The notes under the pieces: model-generated
What the model saw: only the letters and a program-made list of their open reading frames with translations
What the model was told of the DNA's origin: nothing
The model's database searches: none
In this document: in pieces, positions 38,269-62,629 of the stretch
Position numbering within the stretch: the stretch's first letter is position 1
How the letters are laid out: the number at the start of each line of letters is the position of its first letter
Origin: Brachyhypopomus gauderio
Taxonomy: Eukaryota; Chordata; Actinopteri; Gymnotiformes; Hypopomidae
Direction of reading: 5' to 3'
Assembly (NCBI RefSeq): GCF_052324685.1
Contig: NC_135218.1
Span: 17,349,479-17,413,478, forward strand
DNA length: 64,000 bases
Position numbers and translations under genes: made by a program

Positions 38269-38793
38269 ATGATTACCAGTTACCGAACAGTACCGTGTGC
38301 GCTAAAGAAACGGACTGGGGCCTCCCGGTTTGCCGAGGGAGGATGTGTTCATGTTCTCACAAATCACCCATGGAGACACGAGCCATTACGGTCCCTCTTC
38401 ATCAGTCATGCACAGTGTAAGCAATCAATCACATTCACCCACATAATCACACAGGGACACTGGAGAAGATATCATTGCAAACGACAGCTGAAATCGAGAC
38501 TAATTTGGTCTCTGAGCCTGACTTACGGTGCAACACTTAAGATTGACGTCTTTAAATGTTACACCACAACCCGAACCTGGTTTGGAGGGCGGTGGGTCGG
38601 GATGTCAGATCTCGGTGCTGAACCTTCCTCGTGTGTCACAGGCTTTAATCAGCCAATCACCGATGAAGGGAGGAGACCCAACAAGACGCGTAGTGGAATA
38701 GAGGGTTATTATGAGAGGAGTGAGTGGGCTGATCCCCTATGTGAAACCCTAGCGCACTGGCGCAGGATATTTGACGTCTCATCCTGTGTATAA
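38269..38793 (+). CDS. Unidentified 174-codon ORF upstream of zbtb11
   Basis: An ATG-initiated single-exon ORF (MITSYRTVPCALKKRTGASR...) ending in DVSSCV and TAA, GC-richer than its AT-rich flanks. I recognise no domain, signal peptide or membrane segment. It is rich in Arg, Trp, Cys and His, and has a polar C-terminal part (DEGRRPNKTRSGIEGYYERS). It ends about 700 bp before the zbtb11 start. Retroelement-like 3' sequence follows (ATAATAATAAAAAAAATC, then ATAATGACAATTCG), so an old transposable-element ORF is the likeliest alternative to chance. Confidence 0.2.
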   Translation: MITSYRTVPCALKKRTGASRFAEGGCVHVLTNHPWRHEPLRSLFISHAQCKQSITFTHIITQGHWRRYHCKRQLKSRLIWSLSLTYGATLKIDVFKCYTTTRTWFGGRWVGMSDLGAEPSSCVTGFNQPITDEGRRPNKTRSGIEGYYERSEWADPLCETLAHWRRIFDVSSCV

Positions 38794-39239
38794 TTACATT
38801 TAAATAGACCACTTCCAAGTTATATTTACGGTTCATAATAATAAAAAAAATCTATTTATTGTTTTGTTTATTGTGTTGACTCGTTCTGTGCATTTTGTCA
38901 TACTGTCCAGTTCTATGTATAATGACAATTCGTTTAACTGATATATGAAGTTATATAAACATTATATTACATATACATTATATATACATTATAATTATTA
39001 CATTATATATATATATGAAGTTTACTTATAATTGAAGTTATATGTTGCAAGTTATATTCCTTCCATGGTAGTGTGAGCAGTTGCTGGCAGACAACTGCCA
39101 AGTTCAATATGTTTCCTGATCTATACCTCCTGGTTTAAATGGTTATTGGGTCGGTTCCAGTTAGCCGAAACAACGCTCGTTCGCACGAACTCTTAAATAT
39201 GTTCGTATATGGCGCCCTCTTGTGTCGCGTTGATGTTCT

Positions 39240-39510
39240 TACACCAACTCCGTCTTCCGCCATTTCAAACGCAAGATCCGGTTGTGCAGCAGCCATTTTG
39301 TCTGTTCATGCAAGTCCATCCCGCACGGTCACGAACAGCAGTTCCCCCCTTGAAAAACATTTGAAAAGCTCACCCCGGATCGTTTTCTAAATATTCTATG
39401 GAAATCGAAAAAGGTTGAAAAATACCTTTGTGAACTTTAAGTACGAAGTGGCCTCTCGTTTCACCTTAACGTGGGTTATTTATGTCGTGTAAGCGCCACT
39501 GATCGGTGTT
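39240..39510 (+). promoter_or_regulatory. zbtb11: zbtb11 promoter / 5' UTR
   Basis: CpG-containing, TATA-less sequence just before the zbtb11 start codon. Two YY1-type cores are visible on the minus strand, complementary to CCGCCATTT at 39257-39265 and GCCATTTTG at 39292-39300. This is typical of housekeeping vertebrate promoters. The transcription start is probably within about 39260-39470. Confidence 0.55.
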
Positions 39511-52005
<12,495 letters not shown>

Positions 52006-52313
52006 GGTGGAGCGAACCGAACTCGGGTGTAGCTTAACGGGAAAAGACTGGAACGGCGGCTTGGTGGCGTATGACGTCTTAGTGTCGCACACAACTTGCC
52101 TCCGCTGTGTTGCTATGACGCAGACAGAATGTAAAAGAAGTTGCGCGTTTATTTTTGTTGTAAAATATACAGTTCATACCGGGAACTTTGTTCCGGGAGT
52201 GTTCACGGGTCTCCACCCTTTGGCTGGAGTGTGTGTGTGTGTGCGCGCATGTGTGCGTATGTATGTGATGTGTATACTGTACATACAGCAAAATTCAATG
52301 TGGTTATCATGCC

Positions 52314-52559
52314 AATAAATTACAATGTAATGCAGCACAAAGCTCAATAGAAAATCAGCTCTTATGTACAAAATAGCTTTTTTTTAACCAGTTGGTTAAA
52401 ATTTCTATGCATAATGGACGGATAGTTTTTGGGTTCCATTTTTGAGTTGAGATTTTGAATCCCAAGTTGGACCACGTGGTGGGACAGTCTGACTGGTGGT
52501 GGCCTGTTTTATAGTGTGGTACAAGCAGACCTTGTGATTATCAGTGATAACCAAATAAA
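52314..52559 (+). terminator. zbtb11: zbtb11 polyadenylation signals
   Basis: AATAAA at 52314-52319 (about 310 bp after the stop) and again at 52554-52559 (CCAAATAAAATC). Either could end the transcript; the second is followed by a TTTTTGGTGGGGT GT-rich stretch. Confidence 0.55.
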
Positions 52560-53270
52560 ATCTTTTTGGTGGGGTAAGCCACATAATATACAGCTTATTG
52601 GACTGGTGTATTTATTTATTCAAATCAAAATGGGGGTGGGGTGGTGGTCTGACCAAAGATAAAATCTGGTTAATTACTTCTAACTTTATAAATCCTTAAC
52701 TACTGTTTTGTATAGAATAGCAAGAACACTGCTTAAAAAAATCATGAAACTTGACCTTGAACAAAAAAAAATCATGCGTGATTTTACATCATCATGGTAA
52801 ATCAGTGATTGGCTTCATTTTACTTTTAAGTTACTGGCAAGTGAATTGCATTCATCGAACTTCCCTCGGCGTCCAACGATTTTCAGCTTGTTAAACATAC
52901 ATTGTTTACCTAATTTGGGAGTTTAAGATGATAAACTTTTTGTTGTGTTTGCTATTGTTTTGTAGTGAAGGCGTTGGTAAAACATTTTAACTAGGCCACA
53001 GTGTGCTCTTTTTGCAATAGTCCTGTAGGTACGTCAAAAATCAGCCATCCGACTCCGAAATAAAATGTGATGATCTTTTGGAAAAAAAACGTGTAGAAAA
53101 CATTTCGTTTGTAAATATAGATGTGCAAGTCGGGCATATTCTAAAAGCAGCATCCCTCTCAGGTGAGATCCCACAGGCGACGCTCCCAAGGCATGAGGGC
53201 TATGTAAATATACATCCACTCTAATACTACGTTAGGCTGGCAGATTAGATTAGATTTATTTATTTAATTC
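52560..53270. other. Intergenic DNA after zbtb11
   Basis: AT-rich, short ORFs only, no feature recognised. Confidence 0.5.
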
Positions 53271-53470
53271 CGTTTTAAGTTCGTGTTCCGCCGTGGTCTC
53301 GTCGGTTTGGTGGTTCCGACCGCGTCCAGCCTCATCTAGCGGCAGCTCCGCGTAGGAGGCGCAGAGACGTGGAGACCGCTGGAGCGTCTCGCGCGCCATC
53401 CCGGGCACTCTCGCGCGCAGCTGCTTCACATGGCGAGGGGGGTCTAGTTCGGCAAGTGCTCCTGCTCGTG
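53271..53470 (+). promoter_or_regulatory. CpG-rich promoter-like block
   Basis: A dense CpG patch (GCGCCATCCCGGGCACTCTC, then GCGCGCAGCTGC) in an otherwise AT-rich area. It resembles a TATA-less CpG-island promoter. A possible first coding exon follows 120 bp later. Orientation and gene are not established. Confidence 0.4.
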
Positions 53471-53589
53471 TATTTACTCCAACGTCTTTCGAAAGCGCTT
53501 CAAATGCAAGCAGTAATATAACCGTGTCCTGACAGATGGGTTTGTTTTTTGTGCACTAGGTTAGTGCTGTGAAATGTGGTGTTTGAGTC

Positions 53590-53643
53590 ATGGCAAGGAC
53601 TCTGATTCCATGGATTTGGCTGAGGAAACCCATCTACATCCAG
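53590..53643 (+). CDS. Candidate first coding exon of an unidentified gene
   Basis: ATG at 53590 encodes MARTLIPWIWLRKPIYIQ up to a good donor (CATCCAG/GTAGGC). A competing ATG at 53574 in another frame (MWCLSHGKDSDSMDLAEETH) reaches the same donor. The only support is the CpG-rich block upstream and the donor; I recognise neither protein. Confidence 0.2.
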
Positions 53644-54776
53644 GTAGGCTGACACACTGTTGACGTTTATCTCAGGCGATTGCTGGGTGAAAGTGCTTCT
53701 GCTCCAGATGTATGGCGGGGGGTGTGGATGGAGACGCAATTGTACTGAAGCCGAGTCAATTATCACGGGTTTGTCTTAACCCGTAGACTTTGAACTTTCC
53801 GTAGCTTCGTTTGTTTTCTCCTGCCGTGCTGCGTTAGTGTAAGTACACCGTGTCATGCATTTTTTTGCAGGTGTGTGTGTGTGTTTGTGTTTTTGTATGA
53901 ATGTGTTTTTGCGGCGGAGCATTTCGTCAACGCTTGAAATGGCACTCCCTACCGCTGATTTCATTTCATTTTACTCCTGCTCACCCATAGATGTCACGAA
54001 ATTGAGGTACCGATGGCTACGCTGCAAACCCTTCTCGCGCACACCCGGCGTTGCTGTAGCAACAGTGCTGATGTACAACATCTTCACGGCTCTTCGCAAA
54101 CATGTATTTGTGCCTCGAAATCTGTCGAAAATGAAGGCGGCGGAGCCCAAACCCCCCCAGTCTCCGCGCACGGTGTACCACCGACCGGGCTGTCGGAGCC
54201 CATGAGTCGTGGTGCGGCGATTGACGGGTTCATTAGTAACCTGGCCAAGTCTCCTGATTACTTTGAGTGTCTAATGTTCGCTCATATCAATATTGAACAA
54301 GGGAAATATAAGAACAACCGATCTATTTTCAGGCGATTTTGTATACCTTCCAAGGCCTGTTTCATATCGGTTCGTTCAACGACTTTAAAAGAGACATACG
54401 ACTGCAATATTAAAATGTGCATAAGCAGAAGTGTTATGAGGAGCGGTTCTGATCCGTGAGGTTCTGGGTGGGAGAATGATGGCAATTAACTTCATTTGTT
54501 AACATGGTGATCAGCATTGGTGACTCAGCCGTCTGACGGGGCCACAGTAGTGTTCAGGGTGTAATATACTACACGATGTCTCTTACCCTTCTTGTGTGTG
54601 AAAACTTTTAGAAACCTGGGTGCTTAAATTAAAGCACGTTGTGGTTAAGTTCAACTTGTCTTAACTGCAGACAGTCTTAACAGTCAGTGTCAAGTGTTAA
54701 TCACGGCAGAAAAAGTCGCATTCGCACTTTCTGTCTGAGCTGACTGTACATCTATCTCTTTCAAGTCCTTTCATTG

Positions 54777-54779
<3 letters not shown>

Positions 54780-54813
<34 letters not shown>

Positions 54814-54885
54814 ATTTTAGCCTGTCATCCCTGGACATGGTTTGATTTCCATTAGTTCTGCATGAGTGTGAGTGAGGCCTCAGTG

Positions 54886-54920
<35 letters not shown>
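54780..54920. repeat. Two (GT)n tracts
   Basis: GT runs at 54780-54811 and 54889-54920. The phrase GTGAGTGAGGCCTCAGTGTCG occurs at both ends of the second run, so the microsatellite lies within a short duplication. Confidence 0.85.
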
Positions 54921-54922
<2 letters not shown>

Positions 54923-55439
54923 TGAGGCCTCAGTGTCGGTGAGAGGGACGGCGGCTCCAGGGAAATCGGCTGGAGCCCTGCGCTGCTTTTCTGGGCCACT
55001 TTGCTCTTAATGAGAGCAGGACACTCAGGCAGCGAAGAAAGGCTCTGTTGCTTTCTTCTCTTTCTGAACGACGTGTTGCTGTTGAGGTTTTAGGAGCAGG
55101 GAGGAAAATTTGTTTTAGGTAAATAATATTGCGTTTCATTTGGGCGGTGATAGACACTGTTAAATCCATCTTAAAATATTTTACATGCAGGAATGCAGAA
55201 GTGCAGGTCTTGTGCACAGACATGCCGTGGGAGAGGGTGACGGGTCAGACACTTTTGGTGTGTGAGCGGGAGAGTTGTCAGTGCTCTGCAAACAAGGATG
55301 GTGACATGGCTGAGAGCTTGTTTATCTGAGAGTATAATCTGGCACACTGGCTACAGCTTAGTCAGGGTTCTTCAGTTCTCGCTGTCTACATCAAGTTAGG
55401 TGTAGACTACTAATAGGAGTACCATAGTGAAGCCTGCTC

Positions 55440-55605
55440 TGTGTGTGTGTGTGATTGTGTGTGGTTGTGTGTGTGTGTGAGTGCATGTACAGTGTGGTAT
55501 CATGGGTACATCTGTGAATGTGTGATTGTGTATATATCATGAACGTGGATAGAGTGGAAGTGTGTGTGCGTGTGCGTGCGTGCGTGCGTGTGCGTGTGTT
55601 TGTGC
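55440..55605. repeat. Interrupted GT-rich low-complexity stretch
   Basis: GT and TGCG repeats with interruptions, including (GTGC)n near 55570-55595. Confidence 0.8.
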
Positions 55606-55652
55606 ACAGTAGGCTGTATCAAGCCAAAGAGATGCTTCCAGTCAGGTAAAAT

Positions 55653-55855
55653 GGGCAGTCATGGCCTCGTGGTTAAGGAACTGGTCTTGTGACCGGAGGG
55701 TCATGGGTTTGATCCCCAGGCCTGATGCCATGACTGAGGTGCCCCTGAGCAAGGCCCTTAACCCTCAATTGCTCACTTGTATAAAAATGAGATAAAAATG
55801 TAAGTCGCTCTGGATAAGGGTGTCTGCCAAATGCCTAAAATGTAATGTAATGTAA
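55653..55855 (+). mobile_element. tRNA-derived SINE, full length
   Basis: Head CAGTCATGGCCTCGTGGTTA (A-box region), GGTTTGATCCCC (B box), body TGAGGTGCCCCTGAGCAAGG, tail GTAAGTCGCTCTGGATAAGG, and a 3' (ATGTA)n-like terminus (AAAATGTAATGTAATGTAA). Best-preserved SINE in the window. Its tail matches the solo module at 50333-50395 and the relic at 12350-12465. Confidence 0.8.
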
Positions 55856-56128
55856 AAATTTACCTCAACTACACTGCTCAAAAAATAAAGGGAACACTAA
55901 AATAACACATCCTAGATCTCAATGAATAAAATATCCAGTTGAAAATTTTTATTTATTACGTAGTGGAATGCATTGAGAACAAAATAACAAAAAAATCATC
56001 AATGTAAATCAAAATTATGATCCCATGGAAGTCTGTATTTGGAATCAAACTCTAAATCAAAGTGCAAAATCAAATGACAGGCTGATTCAACTTCAGTGGA
56101 AATGCCTCAAGACAAGTTAAAATGAGGC

Positions 56129-56434
56129 TCAGTAGTGTGTGTGACCTCCACGTGCCTGTATGACCTCCCTACAACACCTGGTCATGCTCCTGTTGAGGCG
56201 GCAGATGTTCTCCTGAGGAATCTCCTCCAAGATCTGGATTAAATCGTCAGTCAACTCCTGGACAGTCTGTGATGCAATGTGGTGTTGGTGGATGGAACGA
56301 AACATGATGTCCCAGATGTGCTCGATTGGATTGAGGTCTGGAGAACGGGCAGGCCAGTCCATAGCATCAATGCCTTCATCATGCAGAAACTGCTGACACA
56401 CTTCAGCCACATGAGGCCTAGCATTGTCATGCAT
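56129..56434 (-). pseudogene. Tc1-like transposase, C-terminal fragment
   Basis: Reads MHDNARPHVAEVCQQFLHDE, then PDLNPIEHIWD, and ends EVIQARGGHTHY and stop. HDNARPH holds the second catalytic Asp and PIEHIWD the Glu of the DDE triad. The link to the N-terminal part (56435-56664) has stops in all frames. Confidence 0.85.
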
Positions 56435-56664
56435 CAGAAGAACCCAGGGCCCACTGCACCAGCATACGGTCTCACAATGGGTCTGAGGATCTCATCCCGG
56501 TACCTAATGGCAGTCAGGGTACCTCTGGCTAGCACATGGCGATCTGTGCGTCACGGCCCTCCAAAGAAATACCTCCCCACACCATTACTGACCCACTGCC
56601 AAACCGGCCATGCTGGAGGATGTTGCAGGCAGCAGAATGTTCTCCATGACGTCTCCAGACTCTA

Positions 56665-56889
56665 TCATGTCTGGCACATGCTCAGCATGAACCTGCTCTC
56701 ATCCGTGAAGAGCACAGGGCGCCTATAGCAAATCTGCCAATCTTGGTGTTCTCTGGCAAATGCCAATTGCCCTGCATGGTGTTGGGCTGTAAGCACAAGC
56801 CACACTTGTGGATGTCGGGCCCTCATACCACCCTCATGGAGTCTCTTTCTGACAGTTTGAGCAGAAACATGGATATTAGTCAACTCCAT
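56665..56889 (-). pseudogene. Tc1-like transposase, middle fragment
   Basis: Reads NIHVSAQTVRKRLHEGGMRA (end of the DNA-binding domain) and RRPVLFTDESRFML with the first catalytic Asp in FTDES, then stops. The N-terminal helix-turn-helix start is absent. Confidence 0.8.
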
Positions 56890-56899
56890 CTGAGCTTTG

Positions 56900-58700
56900 T
56901 GAGAGGTTTAGATGTAGTAATTGCAGTAACCTCCCAAAGACCACTGTTGTCATTAATTCCAGGTGTCAGAGTTAAACTTGCCTGAAAGTCAACAGAATCA
57001 TACAAGTTTAAAACTCAATCAAATGCATGAACAAGGAAGGATGGAGTGTGGGACATTTCACAATTAAGCTGCCTAACTGAATCATAATTAGTCTCAGTCT
57101 CATACGAAGCTGCCACTACTTGTGTACAGAGCAGCATTGGTGGTCTTTCATTGTCATTTATGCAGCAGTTCTTGGCTGTAGCTGATGATGTCTGTCTGTG
57201 CTGTTGACAATATGGCTTGCTTTACCTCGACAATCACAGTGATACTCAAGAGTCTGAAACCTTTCATCTTGTTCTGTGCTCTGTGAATCAGCTCAGCTGA
57301 GTATATGAACATCATATCATTTAGGTACCCAGCTCTGCCCCCTCAAGTGGCCACTTAGTAGTAGTCCATAAATAAATACTAAACAAACCTACAGATATAT
57401 AAATAAATAAATAGCTTGTTGTAGAAGTAAACATATTTATTTGTTCATTAATTTTAGCAGGGTGGGCAAAGTATTTTTGAAATTCGGATAAAGTGGTTGG
57501 GAATCAGATTAGTTGTCAACATCTGGTTTATAATGTACATGTAACTGCACAGAATAAAAAGTCTTGCTGTTGGCGTCTTGAGTTTGTCGTTTGCCTGTTG
57601 ACTGACTGAGATCAGTTTGTGCTCTCTGTGCTCTGTGTTTTGGTTCAGTTCTACCAGCTTTCAGATCTCTGTTTAGAGTCCTGGGGACTCTTCCTCTCTT
57701 TAGACTCTGTGAGGTTTGAATAGAGCACAAAAACTCTGCAAGCGCCCAGCAGTGCAGGAAAGGGAGCGAACACGCAGAACAGGAATCCCAAGGGAAGTTC
57801 ACAGACAAGCCAAGCCAATCTCTGTGTCTTCCAGCCGCAGAAATCTATAGGACTCCATATTTCATTTTGAGTTTTCTCATCAGCATCAGCTGTCTGTAAC
57901 ACCTCCTAACCCACCCCTAAGCCTCATGGGTAGGCTGTAATACATTTTCCATGGGTAGGAATTAATTTACTTACCCGTAACTAACAATGACTTAACTTCT
58001 GCGTTTCGATATCTAGGTTTTTCTAGTGGTCAGCGCTCTGTTGAAAAACACTCCTCTTCGTTATACAGGGACTTGTGCCCTAGTGACCGGTGAGCCTTTA
58101 TTATTTCACAGACATGCTCCAGACAGGAGCCTTGCTTCACCACGGCTTTTGGAGGTTCTTGCATTGCCTCGTTTTTCCTCCCCATGGGAGCTGAGAAGCA
58201 GGACGGTTCACCATGACAGCTGGACATGCCTCGTCAGCCTCCAGTTCAACCGCATGGAACTATGTCACATACTAAATGAGGTTACACAGAGAGGACAGTT
58301 ATTAATATTAAATAGACTCCACTGTACAAAGATATGCTGAAAGTATACCATAGATTTTGGTAAGCCATTAACAGAGGAGCTAGATTAAAATGAGAGAGAG
58401 AGAGACAACTTATAGGGTTTAGAAATAAATGTAAAACTATTTTAACCTAGTGCTGACATCACAGCAAAAATTATGTTTTAATATCTGACACTAGTTATTC
58501 TGAAACACATTTGCTGCACTTTAGTATACCAAGTGTTAATGAGAGGATTTTAGTAGATGCTTTATTTATTTATTTTGTTTTCTTACTCAAGGTTAGACTG
58601 TGAGCATCTTTATCTATCTGGTGGAACGAAGCTAAGTTAAGGCATTTGAAATAAATCTGTAGGCATGGTCCTTACAAAGTCACTAGAGACATTTCAACAT
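56900..58700. other. DNA without a recognised gene
   Basis: Minus-strand ORFs of 80-100 codons at 57509-57902 overlap each other in two frames and have no recognisable domain. The rest is low in coding signal. Confidence 0.4.
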
Positions 58701-58710
58701 TTTCTACCAG

Positions 58711-58789
58711 GGCTCCGGTGGATGTGAAGAGCTTTGGATTACATGTTCCTAAATTGCAGAAACAGCCAGATCTGAACAAAATACAAAAG
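58711..58789 (+). CDS. Candidate internal exon, unidentified gene
   Basis: Bounded by a strong acceptor (CAACATTTTCTACCAG) and donor (AAAAG/GTGAGA). Only one of the three frames is open: APVDVKSFGLHVPKLQKQPD then LNKIQK. Charge and spacing look protein-like. No family recognised. If real it would belong to a gene running off the right edge. Confidence 0.35.
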
Positions 58790-61700
58790 GTGAGATTTGT
58801 TTGCTCCTTGTGTCTTGGGAATATAAAATTATAGTAATGAGATTGCTGATTTCTTCATGTGGCCCAGTAAAGGTTTGTGTTGTGTAGGAAGTCAGATGGT
58901 GTCCCTGGGCTCTAGTTTATAGGCTGATACTATCAAGTCAGACTGCTGCAATGTTGAGTCACCGTGTGGATGGATGTGTCTCAGGAGAAACTAGGGGGGG
59001 GTTGGGGGTTGTGAGGGGGTTGTCCGAGCTGAGATTAATCAGATTACCCAGTAGCCCATACTGCCTGTGTGACATCTTCTTCCATCAGAAAGCTTATCTC
59101 CTGGGAGGAGAGACAAAGCCGTGATGGGAGGAGATTGCTGAAGAGAGAAGAGCTCTCGTCACTTCCAACTAAAAATGCGTCTACACCTGACACATCCCCT
59201 GAGAAAGAGAATGATTTGTTCTGTCTTTTCTTTGTACCCCTAACCCTTTATTTGTCCTTTGCCTTAATCGGTTTAATCACTTCCAATTTCCAACTGCTAA
59301 GTCTTTTTTTCATTCATTCATTCCCATTTGATTTCTGGGAATGAAAGGTGCTTTGTCATGCTTTTCAAGACACGATCACCTCTCGGAAAAGGTGAACACT
59401 GCCCGCTCACTGGATCCCATGTCTTATTGCCACCAGCCATGCAGTATTGGAGCAGATTGCTCAATTTGCCATGCAGCTATTTAGACAGCAGACTGAATCG
59501 GTGCATCATAAACCTTGCTGTGCATTCTCTCCCCTCGGGGAATACAGCCTGCTGGAGTCTTCTTATACCGCCGAATGAAAAGAGATTGATTGAGATTCTA
59601 TATATGCCACAGTGTCTAGGCCTACGAGGCGGTTTTACCAGCGTCCCACTGGAGAACCTGGGACGTTTGTTGTTTCATGTCCTGTTTTTGTGTATTGATA
59701 AGTGATGAGAGCTGTGCATTATGTCTTAAATACTCTCTATATGTGGGTATCAATACATGCTTTTAATACTCACATATCCTTCACACACAATGAGCAATCC
59801 TCATCTCTTCTGCCCCTCTCCTATTAATATTATTATTTTTTTTGCTTTCTCCGTCTCTCTCTGGCTATCATTCATTGCTCCGGTGGAGGGGGGAGGGGCC
59901 CATTAGGGTGAAGCCCCTGAGGAACTGCTTTATGATAATGAATTATGTATGGCTGACGAGGAGGCAGCAAAAACAAAAAGCATGAATGCAGAACTTCTTA
60001 TTTGATTGCTGTCTTCTTTCTTTTCATGTTTCACGCAGCCGTCGAGTATGAGACATGCCCAGTGCCGCATGGGTCTGTGGTGCATGGCTTGGTCATGTTT
60101 ATGCTGAGGAGATGAAATCCCATGCCAGTCTTTCCTGGAGCTGAGCAGGAGAGCTGGAATATGTCTGCTCTGGGCTATGGCTGCAGGGGGTAGATGACAG
60201 TCCCCTGTGTCTCAGAGAGTCTATCGAGCTGCCCCCCTCCCTCCCCCAAACCCCTCCCCCCAATCCCACTGTGCCCCTGTTGCCGTCAACCCAAACAAGC
60301 CATTTTAGCCCTGGCTGCAAATCAGGGAGGTTCATTTGCTTGCGAGACTTGTACACACTACATCAGAGATCGCTTCCTCCCTAGTATCACATGCCCTTTT
60401 AACCAAATAACGCTGAAATTACTTTTAATACATGGAGCCCAGGGTAGATGGTTAAGGCCTAGGTGAAGTTTCTTCATGAATTTAGATGGAAATGTAAATT
60501 GTTGATGTTTATTTCACATTATCGTGGCACATGAGTGTGGTGCTTTTCGGTCAAGATAAACTGTGCTGTTGGTACAGTATCATAAAGATCATGAAAGTGT
60601 TTTTGGAATCTGGTAAGGAAACTTCACTAATATATCTCCACTCCAGTTTTCCTTAGTCCAGCATCATTCACACTGATGAATAAAAGCTTCTGATATATAA
60701 TGAGTGCTGGACGTGTCTGCCCACAGTCATGGCCTCCCCTCTCCAATATCTCCAGTACTAATGAAAAGCAGACAGAACAACCTCAAATCAATAACCCCTC
60801 ATTACCCACTTCTGATTAGCTCTTCCTTCCTTGGTGAACAACACTGCCTTAAAGATAAATAACCCACATTATCTGAGCTGAAATTATCATCTCAGCGCAT
60901 CAAGTGAAAAGGTCATGTAGTCTGTGCATTCGGTTTGTCTTTGTAATGTTGTGCCTGTAATGGCCCACAGATGGATGCAGTTTCTGTCACCTACTCAGTA
61001 ATCAATACAGGAGGGAGGGTGTTTGCGTGCGGACTCCTGATAGCTCATCCTTTGAACTTAACCACACAAATACAGTCAGCCTCATTGGTTTAAACTGGCT
61101 GCCCACTCAAGGTTCTGGGAGTTCAGCGTTCTTCACTTTTGTCAAGTGAACTGCATTTATGATTTTATCCATGGTTTTGTATTTTTTTAACACTGTATAA
61201 ATAATTGCAGACATCATCACTTACTAAGTATACATGCAATAGGAGCCTGTCGTATTAAGCAAGTATGTTAGTGACTTAAATTGTTCAGGTACAATGTATA
61301 AAACTAACAACATGATTATTTTCATGTTGCTGTTATTTTTTGAACAGACATAAGTTGACCCCAATCAGTCCGCCATAAGCTCACCAAATTGCCTGAATAA
61401 CCAAACTTTCATCTTGCCAGCCAGCATCTTTTTAATAAGGATTTCATCTCATTTACAGGCATCTTGTAGCTTTAATACCACAGGTGTTTAAAATGGCGCA
61501 AACCTTGAAGTCATCTTACCAAAAATCTGGACATAGGGGAACTCCCCTTCCTGGAATTTGAAGTTTGAAGCTCATATTTTGTGAATTGTTTCCAACACTA
61601 TTGGAGAAAATCCTGAGATAGTTACATTTTTTCATGAAGGGCAAGTTATCTCCTCTTTCCTGAAAGAAGCATTCTGTTCTTTTTGTCTGGAGATACCATG
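58790..61700. other. DNA without a confirmed gene
   Basis: At 59089 an acceptor-like TTCCATCAG precedes an open stretch (KLISWEERQSRDGRRLLKRE), but no donor closes it. The ORFs at 59328-59705 and 60194-60466 have no recognisable domain. Probably intronic if the flanking candidate exons are real. Confidence 0.35.
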
Positions 61701-61710
61701 ACATGGAGAC

Positions 61711-62371
61711 ATGGAGGTGCTTATTTTCATCCCAACTGTTTCACATTCAGCTGCAAAATACTCAACTGTGGGTCAAAGATTCTTCTCGGTGGTTTCTAAC
61801 AGGACATCATCATCATCATCTGCAAATAACAAAGATGTCCCCCCCTATTCCTGCATACTGGACACCACACCCACCTCAGCTTTGATATTCTGTCCACGAA
61901 TACCACAAACAGGAGTGGAGACAAGTCAGTCCAACAGCATTTCTGCGAACGACCAGAAATGCAGATGCAGCTCTTACAACGTTCATGCCCAGATCGCCTG
62001 AAGAAGCGAGCCATATACAACATTTCACCACGCAACATTGTAATGCCCACCAGTTTGAGAAATTCAAAAGCTCAGCAATATTCCCAGTAGTGGTCAATAC
62101 TTCCTCAACAATGCAAACAACAGCTTGGATGAGATCACATCTTTCTCTCCAGAAGTGTCAAACAGTTTGCCAGAACCACAGGCATCCACCAGTGTGTTCT
62201 GGGACCGTCACCATGACAAGCACAGACAGCCTTCTGGCCACAGTGTTATGTCACAACCTCTATGTTCGAAGGATTTGAACCGTTCATATTCAATGTCTTC
62301 TCTGTCACTAGGACACTCGCCCCCTGAAGAAGAGGGGAGATAGTAATGGAGATAGTCACTTAGGAAAGTGA
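61711..62371 (+). pseudogene. Coding-like sequence broken by frameshifts, unidentified
   Basis: Protein-like sequence continues across three reading frames. Frame A to about 61840 reads SVVSNRTSSSSSANNKDVPP. From the C7 run (61839-61845) frame B reads LSFDILSTNTTNRSGDKSVQ...RAIYNISPRNIVMPTSLRN and stops at 62088. From about 62086 the first frame resumes (SGQYFLNNANNSLDEITSFS...SYSMSSLSLGHSPPEEEG) to a stop at 62341. A third frame would continue DSNGDSHLGK to 62371. The composition (Ser, Asn, Gln, Pro-rich, polar) resembles a disordered region of a large protein. Either a decayed gene or retrocopy, or a real exon with assembly indels. Confidence 0.4.
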
Positions 62372-62629
62372 AACCAGCGGCGCTATGGCTTTGTTCTGCT
62401 GGTAAGAGCACGTTTACTGCCTGGAAGAAACTTTATTTTTACTGCACTATACTATAGTATACTATACTGATTGGTCTTTTCAGAATGGCTCAGGATATGG
62501 TTGATCACACTGAAGTCATTGATAGCATGTGACAAAATTCTCTTTTCATCATCTAGTGCAGCACTGGAATGGTGATTTAATTCATTTAGTCTATCCCAAA
62601 CACCAGCCTGAAAGACGTGTCTGTCCTTC

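Larger units (their letters stand above)
55872..56890 (-). mobile_element. Tc1/mariner-type transposon, broken
   Basis: The 3' end starts after a TA with CACTGCTCAAAAAATAAAGG then GAACACT, a terminal inverted repeat known from fish Tc1-like elements. The transposase lies on the minus strand in two disconnected pieces. The matching repeat at the other end was not found by 57100, so the 5' end (right side) is missing or diverged. Confidence 0.85.

Noticed and set aside
53855..54459. Overlapping ORFs of 116 and 148 codons after the CpG-rich block
   Set aside because: Two frames are open at once, neither has a recognisable domain, and splice sites do not bound them convincingly.
59069..59344. 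Coding exon KLISWEERQSRDGRRLL... after an acceptor-like CAG
   Set aside because: No donor closes it, and the frame runs into a hydrophobic low-information tail and a stop.
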